Shown here: piece after piece, positions 16,996 through 26,517 of the stretch | Numbering within the stretch: position 1 is the first letter of the stretch | Layout of the letters: each line of letters opens with the position of its first letter | NCBI RefSeq assembly: GCF_046058945.1 | Contig: NZ_CP175511.1 | Span: forward strand, 1,860,001 to 1,924,000 | Length of the DNA stretch: 64,000 nucleotides | Origin: Brochothrix campestris | Lineage (GTDB): Bacteria; Bacillota; Bacilli; Lactobacillales; Listeriaceae | Reading direction: 5' to 3' | Program-made: the position numbers and the translations under genes | Notes under the pieces: model-generated | The model's database searches: none | What the model was told of the DNA's origin: nothing | Seen by the model: the letters and a program-made list of their open reading frames with translations, nothing else

Positions 16996-18039
16996 TTAGG
17001 CCTCCTCAAAATAAACAGTATGGGCTTCGTCAGTTTGAACCGAACCAATCACATAAGAAGCCTCACCAGCTGCTAGCAAGGCCGCTTGGGCCGTCGCCAC
17101 ATCTGCTGGTGCAACCGCGACAATCATCCCAATCCCCATGTTGAATATTTCGTACATTTCAAGTGGTGGTACAGCACCATACGTTTGTAAAGCCCCAAAA
17201 ATCGGTAACATCGGCCACGAACCTAGTGTGATTTTGGCTGAATAGTTTGACGGTAACATCCGTGGAATGTTTTCGACAAAACCACCACCAGTTACATGAC
17301 TAATCCCATGAATTGCAACTTCCTTTTGTAAGGCTAAAATCGGTTTGACGTAAATTTTCGTAGGTTTCAATAACTCATCAGCAAGTGGTTCTGCTAATTT
17401 AGGTAATTGTTCAGTGAGGCTAAAGTTATTTTGTTCAAACATAATCGCACGTACAAGCGAGTAACCATTACTATGAATGCCGCTCGAAGGAATGCCAATC
17501 AAGACATCACCGGCTTGCACCCGCTCGTTCGTAATCACCTGCTCTTTTTCAACTGCACCGACAGTAAAGCCTGCTAAATCATAATCGTTTTCACCGTACA
17601 TGCCTGGCATTTCAGCTGTTTCACCGCCGACCAAAGCACAGCCCGCCTGCTCACAACCCGTCGCGACACCGGCTACGATTTGTTCAAGTCGTGTTGGTAT
17701 CGCCTTGCCGGTTGCAATGTAGTCTAAGAAAAACAACGGTTCCGCTCCTTGTGCAACGATGTCGTTGACACACATAGCCACACAGTCGATGCCGATTGTT
17801 TCATGTTTATCGGCCGCAATAGCAACCATTAATTTAGTACCGACCCCGTCAGTGCCCGAAATAAGCACCGGTTGCTTTAAGCCAAGGGTTGAGAGATCAA
17901 ACATCCCGCCAAACCCACCAATTGCCCCCATTACACCAACGCGCTCTGTGCGCTTCACATGTTTTTTGATACGTTCAACTGTTTCGTAACCTGCGTTTAC
18001 ATCAACACCGGCACGTGCATAAGCATTCTTTGTCATCAT
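16996..18039 (-). CDS. purM: Phosphoribosylformylglycinamidine cyclo-ligase (AIR synthetase)
   Basis: PurM closes the imidazole ring to give AIR, using ATP. The 346-347-residue protein shows the family motifs YARAGVDVNAGYETVERIK, GGFGGMFDLS, ISGTDGVGTKL, CVNDIVAQGAEPLFFLDYIA, GGETAEMPGMY and HVTGGGFVENIPRML. Two adjacent ATGs (18039 and 18036) follow GGAGGACGAG; either may be used. It stands between purF and purN as in Bacillus and Listeria. Confidence 0.97.
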   Translation of the reverse strand: MMTKNAYARAGVDVNAGYETVERIKKHVKRTERVGVMGAIGGFGGMFDLSTLGLKQPVLISGTDGVGTKLMVAIAADKHETIGIDCVAMCVNDIVAQGAEPLFFLDYIATGKAIPTRLEQIVAGVATGCEQAGCALVGGETAEMPGMYGENDYDLAGFTVGAVEKEQVITNERVQAGDVLIGIPSSGIHSNGYSLVRAIMFEQNNFSLTEQLPKLAEPLADELLKPTKIYVKPILALQKEVAIHGISHVTGGGFVENIPRMLPSNYSAKITLGSWPMLPIFGALQTYGAVPPLEMYEIFNMGIGMIVAVAPADVATAQAALLAAGEASYVIGSVQTDEAHTVYFEEA

Positions 18040-18049
18040 CTCGTCCTCC

Positions 18050-19483
18050 TTAGCGTATTGAACTCTCTTTTAAACTCTCACGGTACGATTGTTCATAGTC
18101 ATATAAGCCCGTTGGATAATCGCCATTGAAGTAGGCCATCGTAATGCCACCATACTTCTCATTCGGGAACGGACGACCAATCGCATCGACGAGTCCATCA
18201 CAGCTTAAGTACGCCAATGAATCAGCCCCAATTTGCTCACAAATTTCAGGCACAGTGTAGTTGGCTGCAATTAATTCGCGACGTGTTTGAATGTCAATGC
18301 CATAAAAACAAGGGTACATTAACGGTGGTGAGGCAATCCGCACGTGTACTTCTAACGCACCCGCCTCACGCAGCAACCTCACAATGCGTTTACTCGTCGT
18401 ACCACGGACAATCGAATCATCAATCATAATGACACGCTTGCCTTTAACGACACCACTAACTGCCGACAGTTTCATCTTCACACCTTGCTCACGAAGCTCT
18501 TGGCTTGGTTGGATAAACGTGCGGGCGACATAACGGTTCTTAATTAAGCCGAGTTCATACGGCAACCCGACTTCTTCGGCATATCCAATCGCTGCTGAAA
18601 TACTTGAATCAGGGACACCAATCACCATATCAGCTTCAATTGGTGCTTCTTGGGCTAAGGTAACCCCCATCCGTTTACGTGCCGTATGCACGTTAATTCC
18701 AGCAATATTAGAATCAGGACGCGCAAAGTAAACATATTCCATGCTACAAATGGCATGTTGTGTATCTGTACGGTAATGGTCAATGTGCATGCCATCCTTA
18801 TCAAAGATAATCATTTCACCCGGCTCAACATCGCGAACAAACTCAGCACCAACAACATCAAAGGCACACGTTTCTGAAGCAACGACGTACGAATCGCCTA
18901 AACGACCAATCGACAAGGGACGAAATCCACTCGGATCCAACGCACAAATCATCGCATCCTCTGTTAATAATAAGTAGGCAAAACCACCCTTTACCTGACA
19001 GAGAGCTGCTTTTAGATTATCATAAAAGTCATCTGAAATCCCGCGCTTAATAAGATGGGCAAGCACTTCCGTATCTGAACTCGACTGAAAAATAGCACCT
19101 TCACGCTCGAGCTTGCCACGCAATGTGTCAGCATTAATTAGATTACCATTATGAGCAAGTGCTAACGATGAGTTTTGAAAGTGGAACAACATCGGTTGCA
19201 CATTTTGCAACGTCTTACCACCAGCTGTGGCATAGCGCACATGACCAATGGCACCTGCTCCCTGTAGCTCATCCAATTCACCATTTTTAAAAACATCGGC
19301 GAGCAAGCCTAAGTTACGGTGACCGTCGATTTTTTCGCCGTCAGTGACACAAATGCCTGCGCCTTCTTGCCCTCGATGCTGTAAACTATGCAAACCAAAA
19401 TAAGTAACAGATGGCGCTTCATCATGTCCCCAAACACCAAAGACCCCACATTCTTCATTTAATCCTCTTATTTCAGTAGACAT
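18050..19483 (-). CDS. purF: Amidophosphoribosyltransferase
   Basis: PurF makes 5-phosphoribosylamine from PRPP and glutamine, the committed step. From Met 19483 (behind GGGAGGCG) there is an 11-residue propeptide ending NEE, then the catalytic CGVFGVWG Cys. The glutaminase domain contains HSLQHRGQEGAG and GHVRYAT, and the PRPP loop VIMIDDSIVRGTTS lies in the transferase domain. The C-terminus differs from the B. subtilis enzyme: where that has the NCGQCLAC iron-sulfur ligands, this one reads KYGGITMAYFNGDYPTGLYD, without Cys. The [4Fe-4S] cluster is therefore probably absent. The start overlaps the end of purL by 16 bp. Confidence 0.96.
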   Translation of the reverse strand: MSTEIRGLNEECGVFGVWGHDEAPSVTYFGLHSLQHRGQEGAGICVTDGEKIDGHRNLGLLADVFKNGELDELQGAGAIGHVRYATAGGKTLQNVQPMLFHFQNSSLALAHNGNLINADTLRGKLEREGAIFQSSSDTEVLAHLIKRGISDDFYDNLKAALCQVKGGFAYLLLTEDAMICALDPSGFRPLSIGRLGDSYVVASETCAFDVVGAEFVRDVEPGEMIIFDKDGMHIDHYRTDTQHAICSMEYVYFARPDSNIAGINVHTARKRMGVTLAQEAPIEADMVIGVPDSSISAAIGYAEEVGLPYELGLIKNRYVARTFIQPSQELREQGVKMKLSAVSGVVKGKRVIMIDDSIVRGTTSKRIVRLLREAGALEVHVRIASPPLMYPCFYGIDIQTRRELIAANYTVPEICEQIGADSLAYLSCDGLVDAIGRPFPNEKYGGITMAYFNGDYPTGLYDYEQSYRESLKESSIR

Positions 19484-21687
19484 GGCAGTGTCGCCTCCCA
19501 AGCAGTTTCTAAAACAGCTGTGTTCACTTCAACGTCTTCATTTGTTGCCTGTACCCGTAGCACACCGTCAGCACTCACCTGCCCAATTGCAACAGCTGCT
19601 TCACCAAACTGAGCCGCAAAAGCGTCGTGGTTAGCCGCTGAGACTGAGACTAAAAAGCGTGATTGTGATTCACTGAACAAGAGGTCACTCGTAAATGGCA
19701 CTGTCACATTAACACCAAACTTGCCTTTAAAGGCTGATTCCGCCAATGCAATTGCCAAACCACCCTCAGCTAAATCATGAGCCGAAGCGACTAATCCACT
19801 ACGAATCGCTGTTAATAATTGTGATTGATACGCTTGCTCGATAGTTAAATCAATCGTCGGAGCTTTACCACTAATCGCACCTTCTTGCAGTTTTTGCAAT
19901 TCTGAACCGTTAAATTCAGCCTTCGTTTGACCGATTAAGAAGATGGAATCGCCCGCTTGTTTGAACGATTGCGTTGTGACATGTTCTAATTCCGTCACCA
20001 AACCAACCATCCCAATGACCGGTGTCGGATAAATAGCCTCACCATCTGTTTCATTGTACAAGGACACATTTCCTGAAATAACGGGCGTATTTAACACACG
20101 ACAGCCTTCTGCAATACCATCCGCTGCTTGCTCAATTTGCCAAAAAATTTCGGGTTTTTCGGGATTTCCAAAGTTTAAGCCATCTGTAATCGCCAACGGT
20201 TGCGCTCCTGAACACACAATGTTCCGTGCGGCTTCAGCCAACGCAATTTGACCACCGACTTTTGGGTCTAAGTAAAGGTAACGTGAATTGCAGTCAACCG
20301 TCATCGCAATCGCCTTGTTCGTCCCACGAACGCGCAGCACTGCGGCGTCAGAACCTGGTAACACGACCGTATTTGTACGTACTTGGTAGTCAAATTGTTC
20401 ATACACATGACGTTTACTCGCAATTGTCGGTTGGGCAATTAATTGCTCCCACAACTTCGCAGTATCAGCAATGACCGGCACAAACGGTGCCTGTGCTTGA
20501 AAATCACGGTATTGCTGTGGTTCACGTGCTTCTTTATGATAAACGGGTGCATCTTCTGCCAATGCATCTACCGGCACATTCGCGACAATTTCACCGCCAT
20601 GACTAATGGTATACATGCCATCATCAGTTACCTCGCCAATAATAACGCCTTCTAAGCCATAGCGTTCAAACAGCGCTTGAATCTCATGTTCATGCCCTTT
20701 TTTAATACAGAGTAACATCCGTTCTTGTGATTCCGACAAGAGCATTTCATAAGCACTCATCTGCGTTTCACGTTGCGGGACAGCATCCATGTTCAAGCGT
20801 AAGCCTGATCCGGCTTTTGATGCCATTTCACTCGATGAACTCACTAATCCGGCTGCACCCATGTCTTGAATTCCGACTAATATAGCCGAATGGTTTTGAA
20901 TGACTTCTAAACAGGCTTCGATTAGTAGTTTTTCCATGAATGGATCGCCTACTTGAACAGCTGACCGTTGTTGTTCGCCTTCTTCACTGAATTCAACCGA
21001 GGCAAAGGTTGCACCATGAATGCCATCACGACCTGTTTTTGCTCCCACGTACATTACCGAGTTTCCGACGCCAGCAGCCTTTCCTTTTTGAATGTCTTTT
21101 TGATCGATAATACCGACACACATCGCGTTAACAAGCGGGTTTTTAGCATAGCTTGGTTCAAATTGAATTTCACCACCGACTGTTGGAATACCAATTGAAT
21201 TCCCGTAACCAGCAATACCCGCGACTACTTCATTCACTAAGTACTTTGTATGGGCGTTATCAATCTCACCAAAACGTAACGAGTTTAACATTGCAATCGG
21301 TCGAGCGCCCATCGAGAAAATATCACGGATAATGCCACCGACACCTGTCGCTGCTCCTTGATACGGTTCAACGTATGACGGATGATTATGACTTTCTACC
21401 TTAAAACAAACACCTTGTCCATCACCAATATCAACAATCCCTGCACCTTCACCAGGTCCCATTAACACTTGCTCACCCGTTGTTGGAAACTTCGCCAACA
21501 CCGGTTTCGAATTTTTATAGCTGCAATGTTCTGACCACATCACTGAGAACAGCCCTGTTTCGGTATAATTCGGTTGGCGTTTTAAGATGGTACAAATGAG
21601 GTCATACTCAGCGGGAGTCAAGCCCATTTCTAAGTAAAGTTGTTCCGTTGCAATTGTTGCTGCACTAGGCTCTGTTTTAGTTAGCAT
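19468..21687 (-). CDS. purL: Phosphoribosylformylglycinamidine synthase, large subunit (small-type PurL)
   Basis: PurL is the ATP-dependent synthetase subunit of the PurLQS complex that converts FGAR to FGAM with ammonia from PurQ. At 739 residues it is the short Gram-positive form that needs PurS and PurQ. Visible motifs are MWSEHCSYKNSKP (catalytic His region), GPGEGAGIVDIGDG, KVESHNHPSYVEPYQGAATG, ITDGLNFGNPEKPE and SAHDLAEGGLAIALAE. Its ATG overlaps the purQ stop region by 11 bp. No breaks were seen. Confidence 0.97.
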   Translation of the reverse strand: MLTKTEPSAATIATEQLYLEMGLTPAEYDLICTILKRQPNYTETGLFSVMWSEHCSYKNSKPVLAKFPTTGEQVLMGPGEGAGIVDIGDGQGVCFKVESHNHPSYVEPYQGAATGVGGIIRDIFSMGARPIAMLNSLRFGEIDNAHTKYLVNEVVAGIAGYGNSIGIPTVGGEIQFEPSYAKNPLVNAMCVGIIDQKDIQKGKAAGVGNSVMYVGAKTGRDGIHGATFASVEFSEEGEQQRSAVQVGDPFMEKLLIEACLEVIQNHSAILVGIQDMGAAGLVSSSSEMASKAGSGLRLNMDAVPQRETQMSAYEMLLSESQERMLLCIKKGHEHEIQALFERYGLEGVIIGEVTDDGMYTISHGGEIVANVPVDALAEDAPVYHKEAREPQQYRDFQAQAPFVPVIADTAKLWEQLIAQPTIASKRHVYEQFDYQVRTNTVVLPGSDAAVLRVRGTNKAIAMTVDCNSRYLYLDPKVGGQIALAEAARNIVCSGAQPLAITDGLNFGNPEKPEIFWQIEQAADGIAEGCRVLNTPVISGNVSLYNETDGEAIYPTPVIGMVGLVTELEHVTTQSFKQAGDSIFLIGQTKAEFNGSELQKLQEGAISGKAPTIDLTIEQAYQSQLLTAIRSGLVASAHDLAEGGLAIALAESAFKGKFGVNVTVPFTSDLLFSESQSRFLVSVSAANHDAFAAQFGEAAVAIGQVSADGVLRVQATNEDVEVNTAVLETAWEATLPCLLK

Positions 21688-22357
21688 TTGTTTCCCTCCA
21701 TTGGTTGACGATTGATTGAAATAGTTTTAAACCATCTGCACTACCGAGCAAGTCTTCAACCGCTCGTTCTGGATGAGGCATCATTCCTAATACATTGCCC
21801 GCTCTGTTTGTTATACCTGCAATCGCCTCACGCGATCCGTTTGGATTCTCACCTTCGTACGTAAAGACAATTTGTTGATTGGCTGTCAGTTCAGCTAAAG
21901 TCGCATCATCACAATAATAATTTCCTTCACCATGGGCAATCGGAATGCTTAAACGCGCCTCCTTGTCATATTGATTCGTAAATAAGGTCGCATTATTCGC
22001 CACTTTGAGTGTCACTGTCTTACAGATGAAATGGAGGTTTTGATTACGAATTAACGCCCCGGGTAACAATCCACTTTCTGTCAAAATTTGAAAACCATTG
22101 CAAACACCGAGCACTGGTTTGCCTTCGGTGGCAAAGCGCATCACCTCTGACATTATCGGTGCAAACTTAGCAATCGCACCCGTTCTTAAATAATCGCCAT
22201 AAGAAAAGCCACCTGGTAATAATACGGCATCAAAGCCTTCAAGCGATGTCGCTTGATACCAAACGTAGTCTGCCTTCTCGTTTAAGTTGTCGCGAATTGC
22301 ATGTAACATATCTAAATCACAGTTTGAGCCTGGAAATTGAATGACTGCAAATTTCAC
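21677..22357 (-). CDS. purQ: FGAM synthase, glutaminase subunit PurQ
   Basis: PurQ is the class I glutamine amidotransferase that supplies ammonia to PurL. The 226-residue protein has the starting FPGSNCDLDML, the nucleophile elbow GVCNGFQILTE (Cys), the HGEGNYYCDD loop, and the catalytic His-Glu as MMPHPERAVE. It overlaps purS by 4 bp (ATGA) and purL by 11 bp, in line with equal production of the three subunits. Confidence 0.97.
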   Translation of the reverse strand: MKFAVIQFPGSNCDLDMLHAIRDNLNEKADYVWYQATSLEGFDAVLLPGGFSYGDYLRTGAIAKFAPIMSEVMRFATEGKPVLGVCNGFQILTESGLLPGALIRNQNLHFICKTVTLKVANNATLFTNQYDKEARLSIPIAHGEGNYYCDDATLAELTANQQIVFTYEGENPNGSREAIAGITNRAGNVLGMMPHPERAVEDLLGSADGLKLFQSIVNQWRETNAN

Positions 22358-22614
22358 GCTTCTTCAACCTCCTCAATCTCATACCAATAGTTTTCCATCA
22401 CTGGATTTGCAAGTAATTTATCACATATTTCATTGACGACTTCCTCAACTGGACGCTCACTTTTGGCTATCATGATTTCCATGTACTTACCGACACGGAT
22501 GTCTTGTACCTCTTGATAATCCATACTGTTTAATGACTCTTTAACTGCCACCCCTTGTGGGTCTAACACACTCTTCTTCAACGTTACATACACCTTTACT
22601 TTAAACATCGTCAT
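22354..22614 (-). CDS. purS: FGAM synthase subunit PurS
   Basis: This small 86-residue protein bridges PurL and PurQ in the FGAM synthase complex. Sequence MFKVKVYVTLKKSVLDPQG, then VAVKESLNSMDYQEVQDIRV matches the PurS fold (beta strand, LDPQG turn, helix, GKYMEI strand). I start at Met 22614, eight bases after AAGGAG; an ATG two codons later is also possible. It lies between purC and purQ as usual in Bacilli. Confidence 0.95.
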   Translation of the reverse strand: MTMFKVKVYVTLKKSVLDPQGVAVKESLNSMDYQEVQDIRVGKYMEIMIAKSERPVEEVVNEICDKLLANPVMENYWYEIEEVEEA

Positions 22615-22653
22615 GACATTCACTCCTTATTTTATGATGTGTGTCTCACTACC

Positions 22654-23361
22654 TTATGCCGTTAATCGTCTCAATACTTCTTCATAAACCGATACTAGGT
22701 CGCCTAAGTCGCGGCGAAAAACATCCTTATCGAGTTTTTGCTTCGTTTCACTATCCCATAAGCGACAGCTATCCGGCGATATTTCATCCGCCAGCACAAT
22801 TGAGCCATCTGCTAAACGCCCAAGTTCAATTTTAAAATCAACAAGTTCGATATTTGCGGCTTTGAAACGCTCTTGCAGAAGGGCGTTTATCGTATGTGCG
22901 ACTGTTTTAAGCTCTGCGATTTCGGCCAGGGTCGCTAGTCCTAAAAAACGGATGTGATCTTCATTGATGAACGGATCATCTAAGGCATCATCCTTGTAAT
23001 AAAATTCAACGATGGGTTCCGCCAAGACAGCCCCTTCAGCCACGCCTAGTTTTTTAGCCAGCGAACCCGCCATCACATTACGAACGACGACTTCAAGCGC
23101 AATGACATCCACTTTTTTAACGAGTTGCTCTGTTTCTGATAATGTCTCAAGTAAGTGTGTTTGCACACCGTTTTTTTCCAAGTAATGAAATAATAAGGTT
23201 GAGATTTGGTTATTCAAACGACCTTTATTAGCAAATGCCGTTTTACGTGCCCCATTCAATGCTGTTGCATCATCTTTATACGTCATCCAAATGACGTTTG
23301 GTTCATCTGTTGCGTACAACGATTTTGCTTTTCCTTCATATAGTAAGTGACCTTTTTGCAT
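22654..23361 (-). CDS. purC: SAICAR synthetase
   Basis: PurC condenses CAIR with aspartate, using ATP. The 235-residue length fits bacterial PurC. Visible are LLYEGKAKSLYATDEP at the start (nucleotide site), VVRNVMAGSLAKKLGV, and the signature LVDFKIELGRLADGSIVLADE, then SPDSCRLWD. The start follows GGGGGAAATACC. The 150-bp gap to purB upstream, with a strong hairpin, is the only sizeable break in the operon. Confidence 0.96.
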   Translation of the reverse strand: MQKGHLLYEGKAKSLYATDEPNVIWMTYKDDATALNGARKTAFANKGRLNNQISTLLFHYLEKNGVQTHLLETLSETEQLVKKVDVIALEVVVRNVMAGSLAKKLGVAEGAVLAEPIVEFYYKDDALDDPFINEDHIRFLGLATLAEIAELKTVAHTINALLQERFKAANIELVDFKIELGRLADGSIVLADEISPDSCRLWDSETKQKLDKDVFRRDLGDLVSVYEEVLRRLTA

Positions 23362-23396
23362 GGTATTTCCCCCTATATAGCCTTATTTATTTAGAA

Positions 23397-23502
23397 TACT
23401 CCGAAAATTCGGTATATTGAATAAGAGAAAACGGTATGTCGTCATCCCTTACAAGTAGTGTGCAATGCCTATCAACCCAACTGGTGATAAGCATTGCACG
23501 CT
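23397..23502 (-). other. purB-purC intergenic region with long hairpin
   Basis: A stem of about 17 bp with a few mismatches joins 23457-23474 (AGTGTGCAATGCCTATCA) and 23485-23502. No T-run follows on either strand, so it is more likely an mRNA processing or stability hairpin than a terminator. Closer to purC, the palindrome ACCGAATTTTCGG (minus strand near 23411-23399) resembles two overlapping PurBox cores but lacks the usual 16-17 bp spacing. A second promoter for purC onward is possible but not shown. Confidence 0.55.
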
Positions 23503-23511
23503 GCCATTTCT

Positions 23512-24816
23512 TTATTTTTTAGTGAGTAAACCTAAACGTTCAAAGATAAAATCAACTTTTGTGAGGTGGTAATTGTAGTCAAAGCAGGCTTCAATTTCAG
23601 CTGCTGATAACTTAGCAGAAATTAATGGATCATTTTCGATTAGCGTACGGAATGGCACAGCTTCTTCCCATGATTGCATCGCAAGTGGTTGCACTGTATC
23701 ATAAGCTGTTTCACGTGCTAAACCTTTATCAATTAGTGTTAATAACACATGTTGTGAATAAATCAAGCCGTGCGTTGCTTCCATGTTGCGCTTCATATTT
23801 TCAGGGAAAACAGTTAAGTTTTTCACAATGTTCCCGAAACGATTCAACATGTAGTTTAAGAGGATGGTTGCATCAGGTAAAATAATACGTTCAGCTGATG
23901 AATGTGAGATATCACGTTCATGCCATAACGTTACGTTTTCAAAGGCTGTCATCACATGCCCACGAACCACACGCGCTAAACCTGTCATGTTCTCAGAACC
24001 GATTGGGTTGCGTTTATGCGGCATCGCTGATGATCCTTTTTGCCCTTTGGCAAAGGCTTCTTCAACTTCACGAATTTCAGATTTTTGTAATCCGCGAATT
24101 TCAGTCGCGAATTTTTCGATTGAGGTCGCGATTAACGCTAATGTACTCACATACTCAGCGTGACGGTCGCGTTGTAACACCTGTGTTGAGATTGGATCCG
24201 CATCGATGCCGATTTTGTCACAAACATATTTTTCAACAAACGGATCAATGTTTGCATATGTGCCAACCGCACCGGAAATTTTGCCACATTCGATGCTTTT
24301 TGCCGCATGTTCAAAACGTTCCAAGTTACGTTTCATTTCTGAGTACCAAAGGGCTAACTTCAAACCAAAGGTTGTCGGCTCGGCGTGTACACCGTGCGTC
24401 CGTCCCATTGTTACGGTATCTTTATGTTCAATCGCTTTGTTTTTAATGATTTCGATGAAGTTATGTAAATCTGTGCGTAAAATATCATTCGCTTGTTTGA
24501 GTAAATAACCGTTCGCTGTATCGACAACATCCGTTGAAGTTAAGCCGTAATGTACCCATTTTTTTTCGTCTCCGAGCGATTCTGAGACTGAACGCGTGAA
24601 GGCTACCACGTCATGACGCGTTTCTTTTTCGATTTCAGCAACACGCGCGCTATCAAATGTTGCATTCGCACGAATTTTTTTGGCATCTTCTTTCGGGATC
24701 ACACCGAGTTCCGCCCATGCTTCATCAGCTAAAATTTCAACTTCGAGCCATGCTTTATAGCGGTTTTCTGTTGTCCAAATATTGCCCATCTCTGGTCGAG
24801 TGTAACGTTCTATCAT
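23512..24816 (-). CDS. purB: Adenylosuccinate lyase
   Basis: PurB splits SAICAR in the IMP pathway and adenylosuccinate in AMP synthesis, releasing fumarate. The 434-residue protein belongs to the fumarase/aspartase superfamily: TSTDVVDTANG, the catalytic-His region VTMGRTHGVHAEPTTFGLK and the signature loop GSSAMPHKRNPIGSENMTGL are all clear. The start codon follows a GGAGGAAATTACAA site, 16 bp after purK. Confidence 0.97.
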   Translation of the reverse strand: MIERYTRPEMGNIWTTENRYKAWLEVEILADEAWAELGVIPKEDAKKIRANATFDSARVAEIEKETRHDVVAFTRSVSESLGDEKKWVHYGLTSTDVVDTANGYLLKQANDILRTDLHNFIEIIKNKAIEHKDTVTMGRTHGVHAEPTTFGLKLALWYSEMKRNLERFEHAAKSIECGKISGAVGTYANIDPFVEKYVCDKIGIDADPISTQVLQRDRHAEYVSTLALIATSIEKFATEIRGLQKSEIREVEEAFAKGQKGSSAMPHKRNPIGSENMTGLARVVRGHVMTAFENVTLWHERDISHSSAERIILPDATILLNYMLNRFGNIVKNLTVFPENMKRNMEATHGLIYSQHVLLTLIDKGLARETAYDTVQPLAMQSWEEAVPFRTLIENDPLISAKLSAAEIEACFDYNYHLTKVDFIFERLGLLTKK

Positions 24817-24832
24817 TTGTAATTTCCTCCAA

Positions 24833-25963
24833 TTAATCCCAAATACGGGTGTTTTTTAGTTCTGCTTGAGTTGTTTCGAGTGTGTCCGTTAGAATGGTCA
24901 GGTGACCCATTTTCCGATTGTGTTTGGCCTCATCTTTGCCATACATATGAATGTGCCAGTGCGCCTTTTGGCCAATCTGAGCATAAGTTTGCTCGACGTG
25001 TTGACCAAGAACATTCGTCATCACCGCCCCACTTAACAACTGCGGTTTTGGCAACGGCCAGTTGCAAATGGCGCGAATATGCTGGTCAAACTGCGACACA
25101 TCACAGGCTTCCATCGTATAATGCCCCGAATTATGAGGTCGTGGTGCAAGTTCATTCACATACACAATCTCATCTGCTGCCACAAATAACTCAATCGCCA
25201 ACACACCTACCAGATCGAGTGCTAACGCGAGTTTCTGTGCAATCGCTTCTGCTTGTTGCACAACGGCTGCAGATAAGCGTGCCGGCGCCAATGTTTGATG
25301 CAAAATATTATGCCGATGAATGTTTTCGACCACGGGAAAGGTTTCTATCATCCCCCCATGGTTTCGTGCCACAATAATTGATGCCTCTGCTTCAAACGGA
25401 ATCCAAGCCTCCAATACACAGGGGCCGTGTGCTAATAATCCAACGGCCTCATCAATATCTGTTGCTGAGTGTAACACGACTTGTCCTTTACCATCATAGC
25501 CACCATTACTTGTTTTTAAGACACACGGATAACCAATGCCAACAATTTCCTGATCGATGTCATCACGTTCGACGATGACCGCAAACGGTGCAACATTGAT
25601 GCTTAAATCACTCAAATATGTCTTTTCAAGAATACGATCCTGCGTAATCGCTAATATCGATGCAGAAGGCGCCACCACTGTTGTTTTTTCAATCAGTTGT
25701 AACGCATTGTAATCAATGTTTTCAAATTCATAGGTCACGACAGCGGCACGTTCAGCTAACACTGTTAATGCGGCTTGGTCGGTGTAGTCTGCAACAATGT
25801 GTTCATCGCATACTTGCGAGCACGGACAGTTTCTTTGCGGATCAACCACAATCACATAAAAGCCCTTTGCTTTTGCTGTTAAGGCTAACATTTGACCAAG
25901 CTGCCCACCCCCGATAATACCAATTGTTTGGCCGGGATACAACTGTTTATTCAAGCGAATCAC
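24833..25963 (-). CDS. purK: N5-carboxyaminoimidazole ribonucleotide synthase
   Basis: PurK carboxylates AIR with bicarbonate and ATP to N5-CAIR. The 376-residue ATP-grasp protein has the N-terminal IGIIGGGQLGQMLALTAK, then PCVLKTSNGGYDGKGQ (grasp loop), and YVNELAPRPHNSGHYTMEAC (metal and product site). The first codon appears to be GTG at 25963, overlapping purE by 17 bp; other in-frame starts nearby cannot be excluded. Confidence 0.95.
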   Translation of the reverse strand: MIRLNKQLYPGQTIGIIGGGQLGQMLALTAKAKGFYVIVVDPQRNCPCSQVCDEHIVADYTDQAALTVLAERAAVVTYEFENIDYNALQLIEKTTVVAPSASILAITQDRILEKTYLSDLSINVAPFAVIVERDDIDQEIVGIGYPCVLKTSNGGYDGKGQVVLHSATDIDEAVGLLAHGPCVLEAWIPFEAEASIIVARNHGGMIETFPVVENIHRHNILHQTLAPARLSAAVVQQAEAIAQKLALALDLVGVLAIELFVAADEIVYVNELAPRPHNSGHYTMEACDVSQFDQHIRAICNWPLPKPQLLSGAVMTNVLGQHVEQTYAQIGQKAHWHIHMYGKDEAKHNRKMGHLTILTDTLETTQAELKNTRIWD

Positions 25964-26435
25964 TACTTTCTATTACGCTTAGGCGCATATTTTCGCGTGT
26001 TCGCGCTAATTTTTCAGCTACTGTCTCATCTGTGATACTCAATATTTGCGCGGCCAGTAAAGCGGCATTTTTAGCACCTGCCTCACCAATTGCTACTGTT
26101 GCCACAGGCACACCACCTGGCATTTGCACGATTGATAACAATGAATCGAGGCCATTGAGTGCTTTTGATTTAATCGGAACACCGATAACAGGCAAGGTTG
26201 TTTGTGCCGCTATCATACCTGGTAAATGAGCGGCACCACCTGCTCCGGCAATAATAACTTTGAGACCGCGTTTTCGAGCTGTTTTAGCATAGTCAAACAT
26301 TAAATCTGGTGTTCGATGTGCTGACACAACTTTTTTCTCATAAGCGATACCATATTCTGCTAATAAATCACAGGCAAGTTTCATTGTGGGCCAATCTGAC
26401 GTACTGCCCATCACTACACCAATTTCAATTGTCAT
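25947..26435 (-). CDS. purE: N5-CAIR mutase (class I PurE)
   Basis: PurE moves the carboxyl group of N5-CAIR to make CAIR. The 162-residue protein has the hallmark GVVMGSTSDWPTM loop, VVSAHRTPDLMFDYA and IIAGAGGAAHLPGMIAAQTT, which forms the active site of the octamer. I start at Met 26435 behind AGGAGGCG. The frame is open back to 26531, but the likely promoter (-10 at 26523-26518) lies inside that extension, so the long form cannot be the main product. It is the first gene of the operon. Confidence 0.96.
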   Translation of the reverse strand: MTIEIGVVMGSTSDWPTMKLACDLLAEYGIAYEKKVVSAHRTPDLMFDYAKTARKRGLKVIIAGAGGAAHLPGMIAAQTTLPVIGVPIKSKALNGLDSLLSIVQMPGGVPVATVAIGEAGAKNAALLAAQILSITDETVAEKLARTRENMRLSVIESSDSLE

Positions 26436-26517
26436 AGACGCCTCCTGAGTTGTTTGTTCTAATACGACTTTGAGTCCATCTTTCTTCCCTAAAATCACGT
26501 GTCTTGCTTTCATGTTC

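Noticed and set aside
23898..24446. 182-codon plus-strand frame opposite purB
   Set aside because: It is His/Arg/Cys-rich, as typical of antisense shadows, and sits over a conserved enzyme gene.
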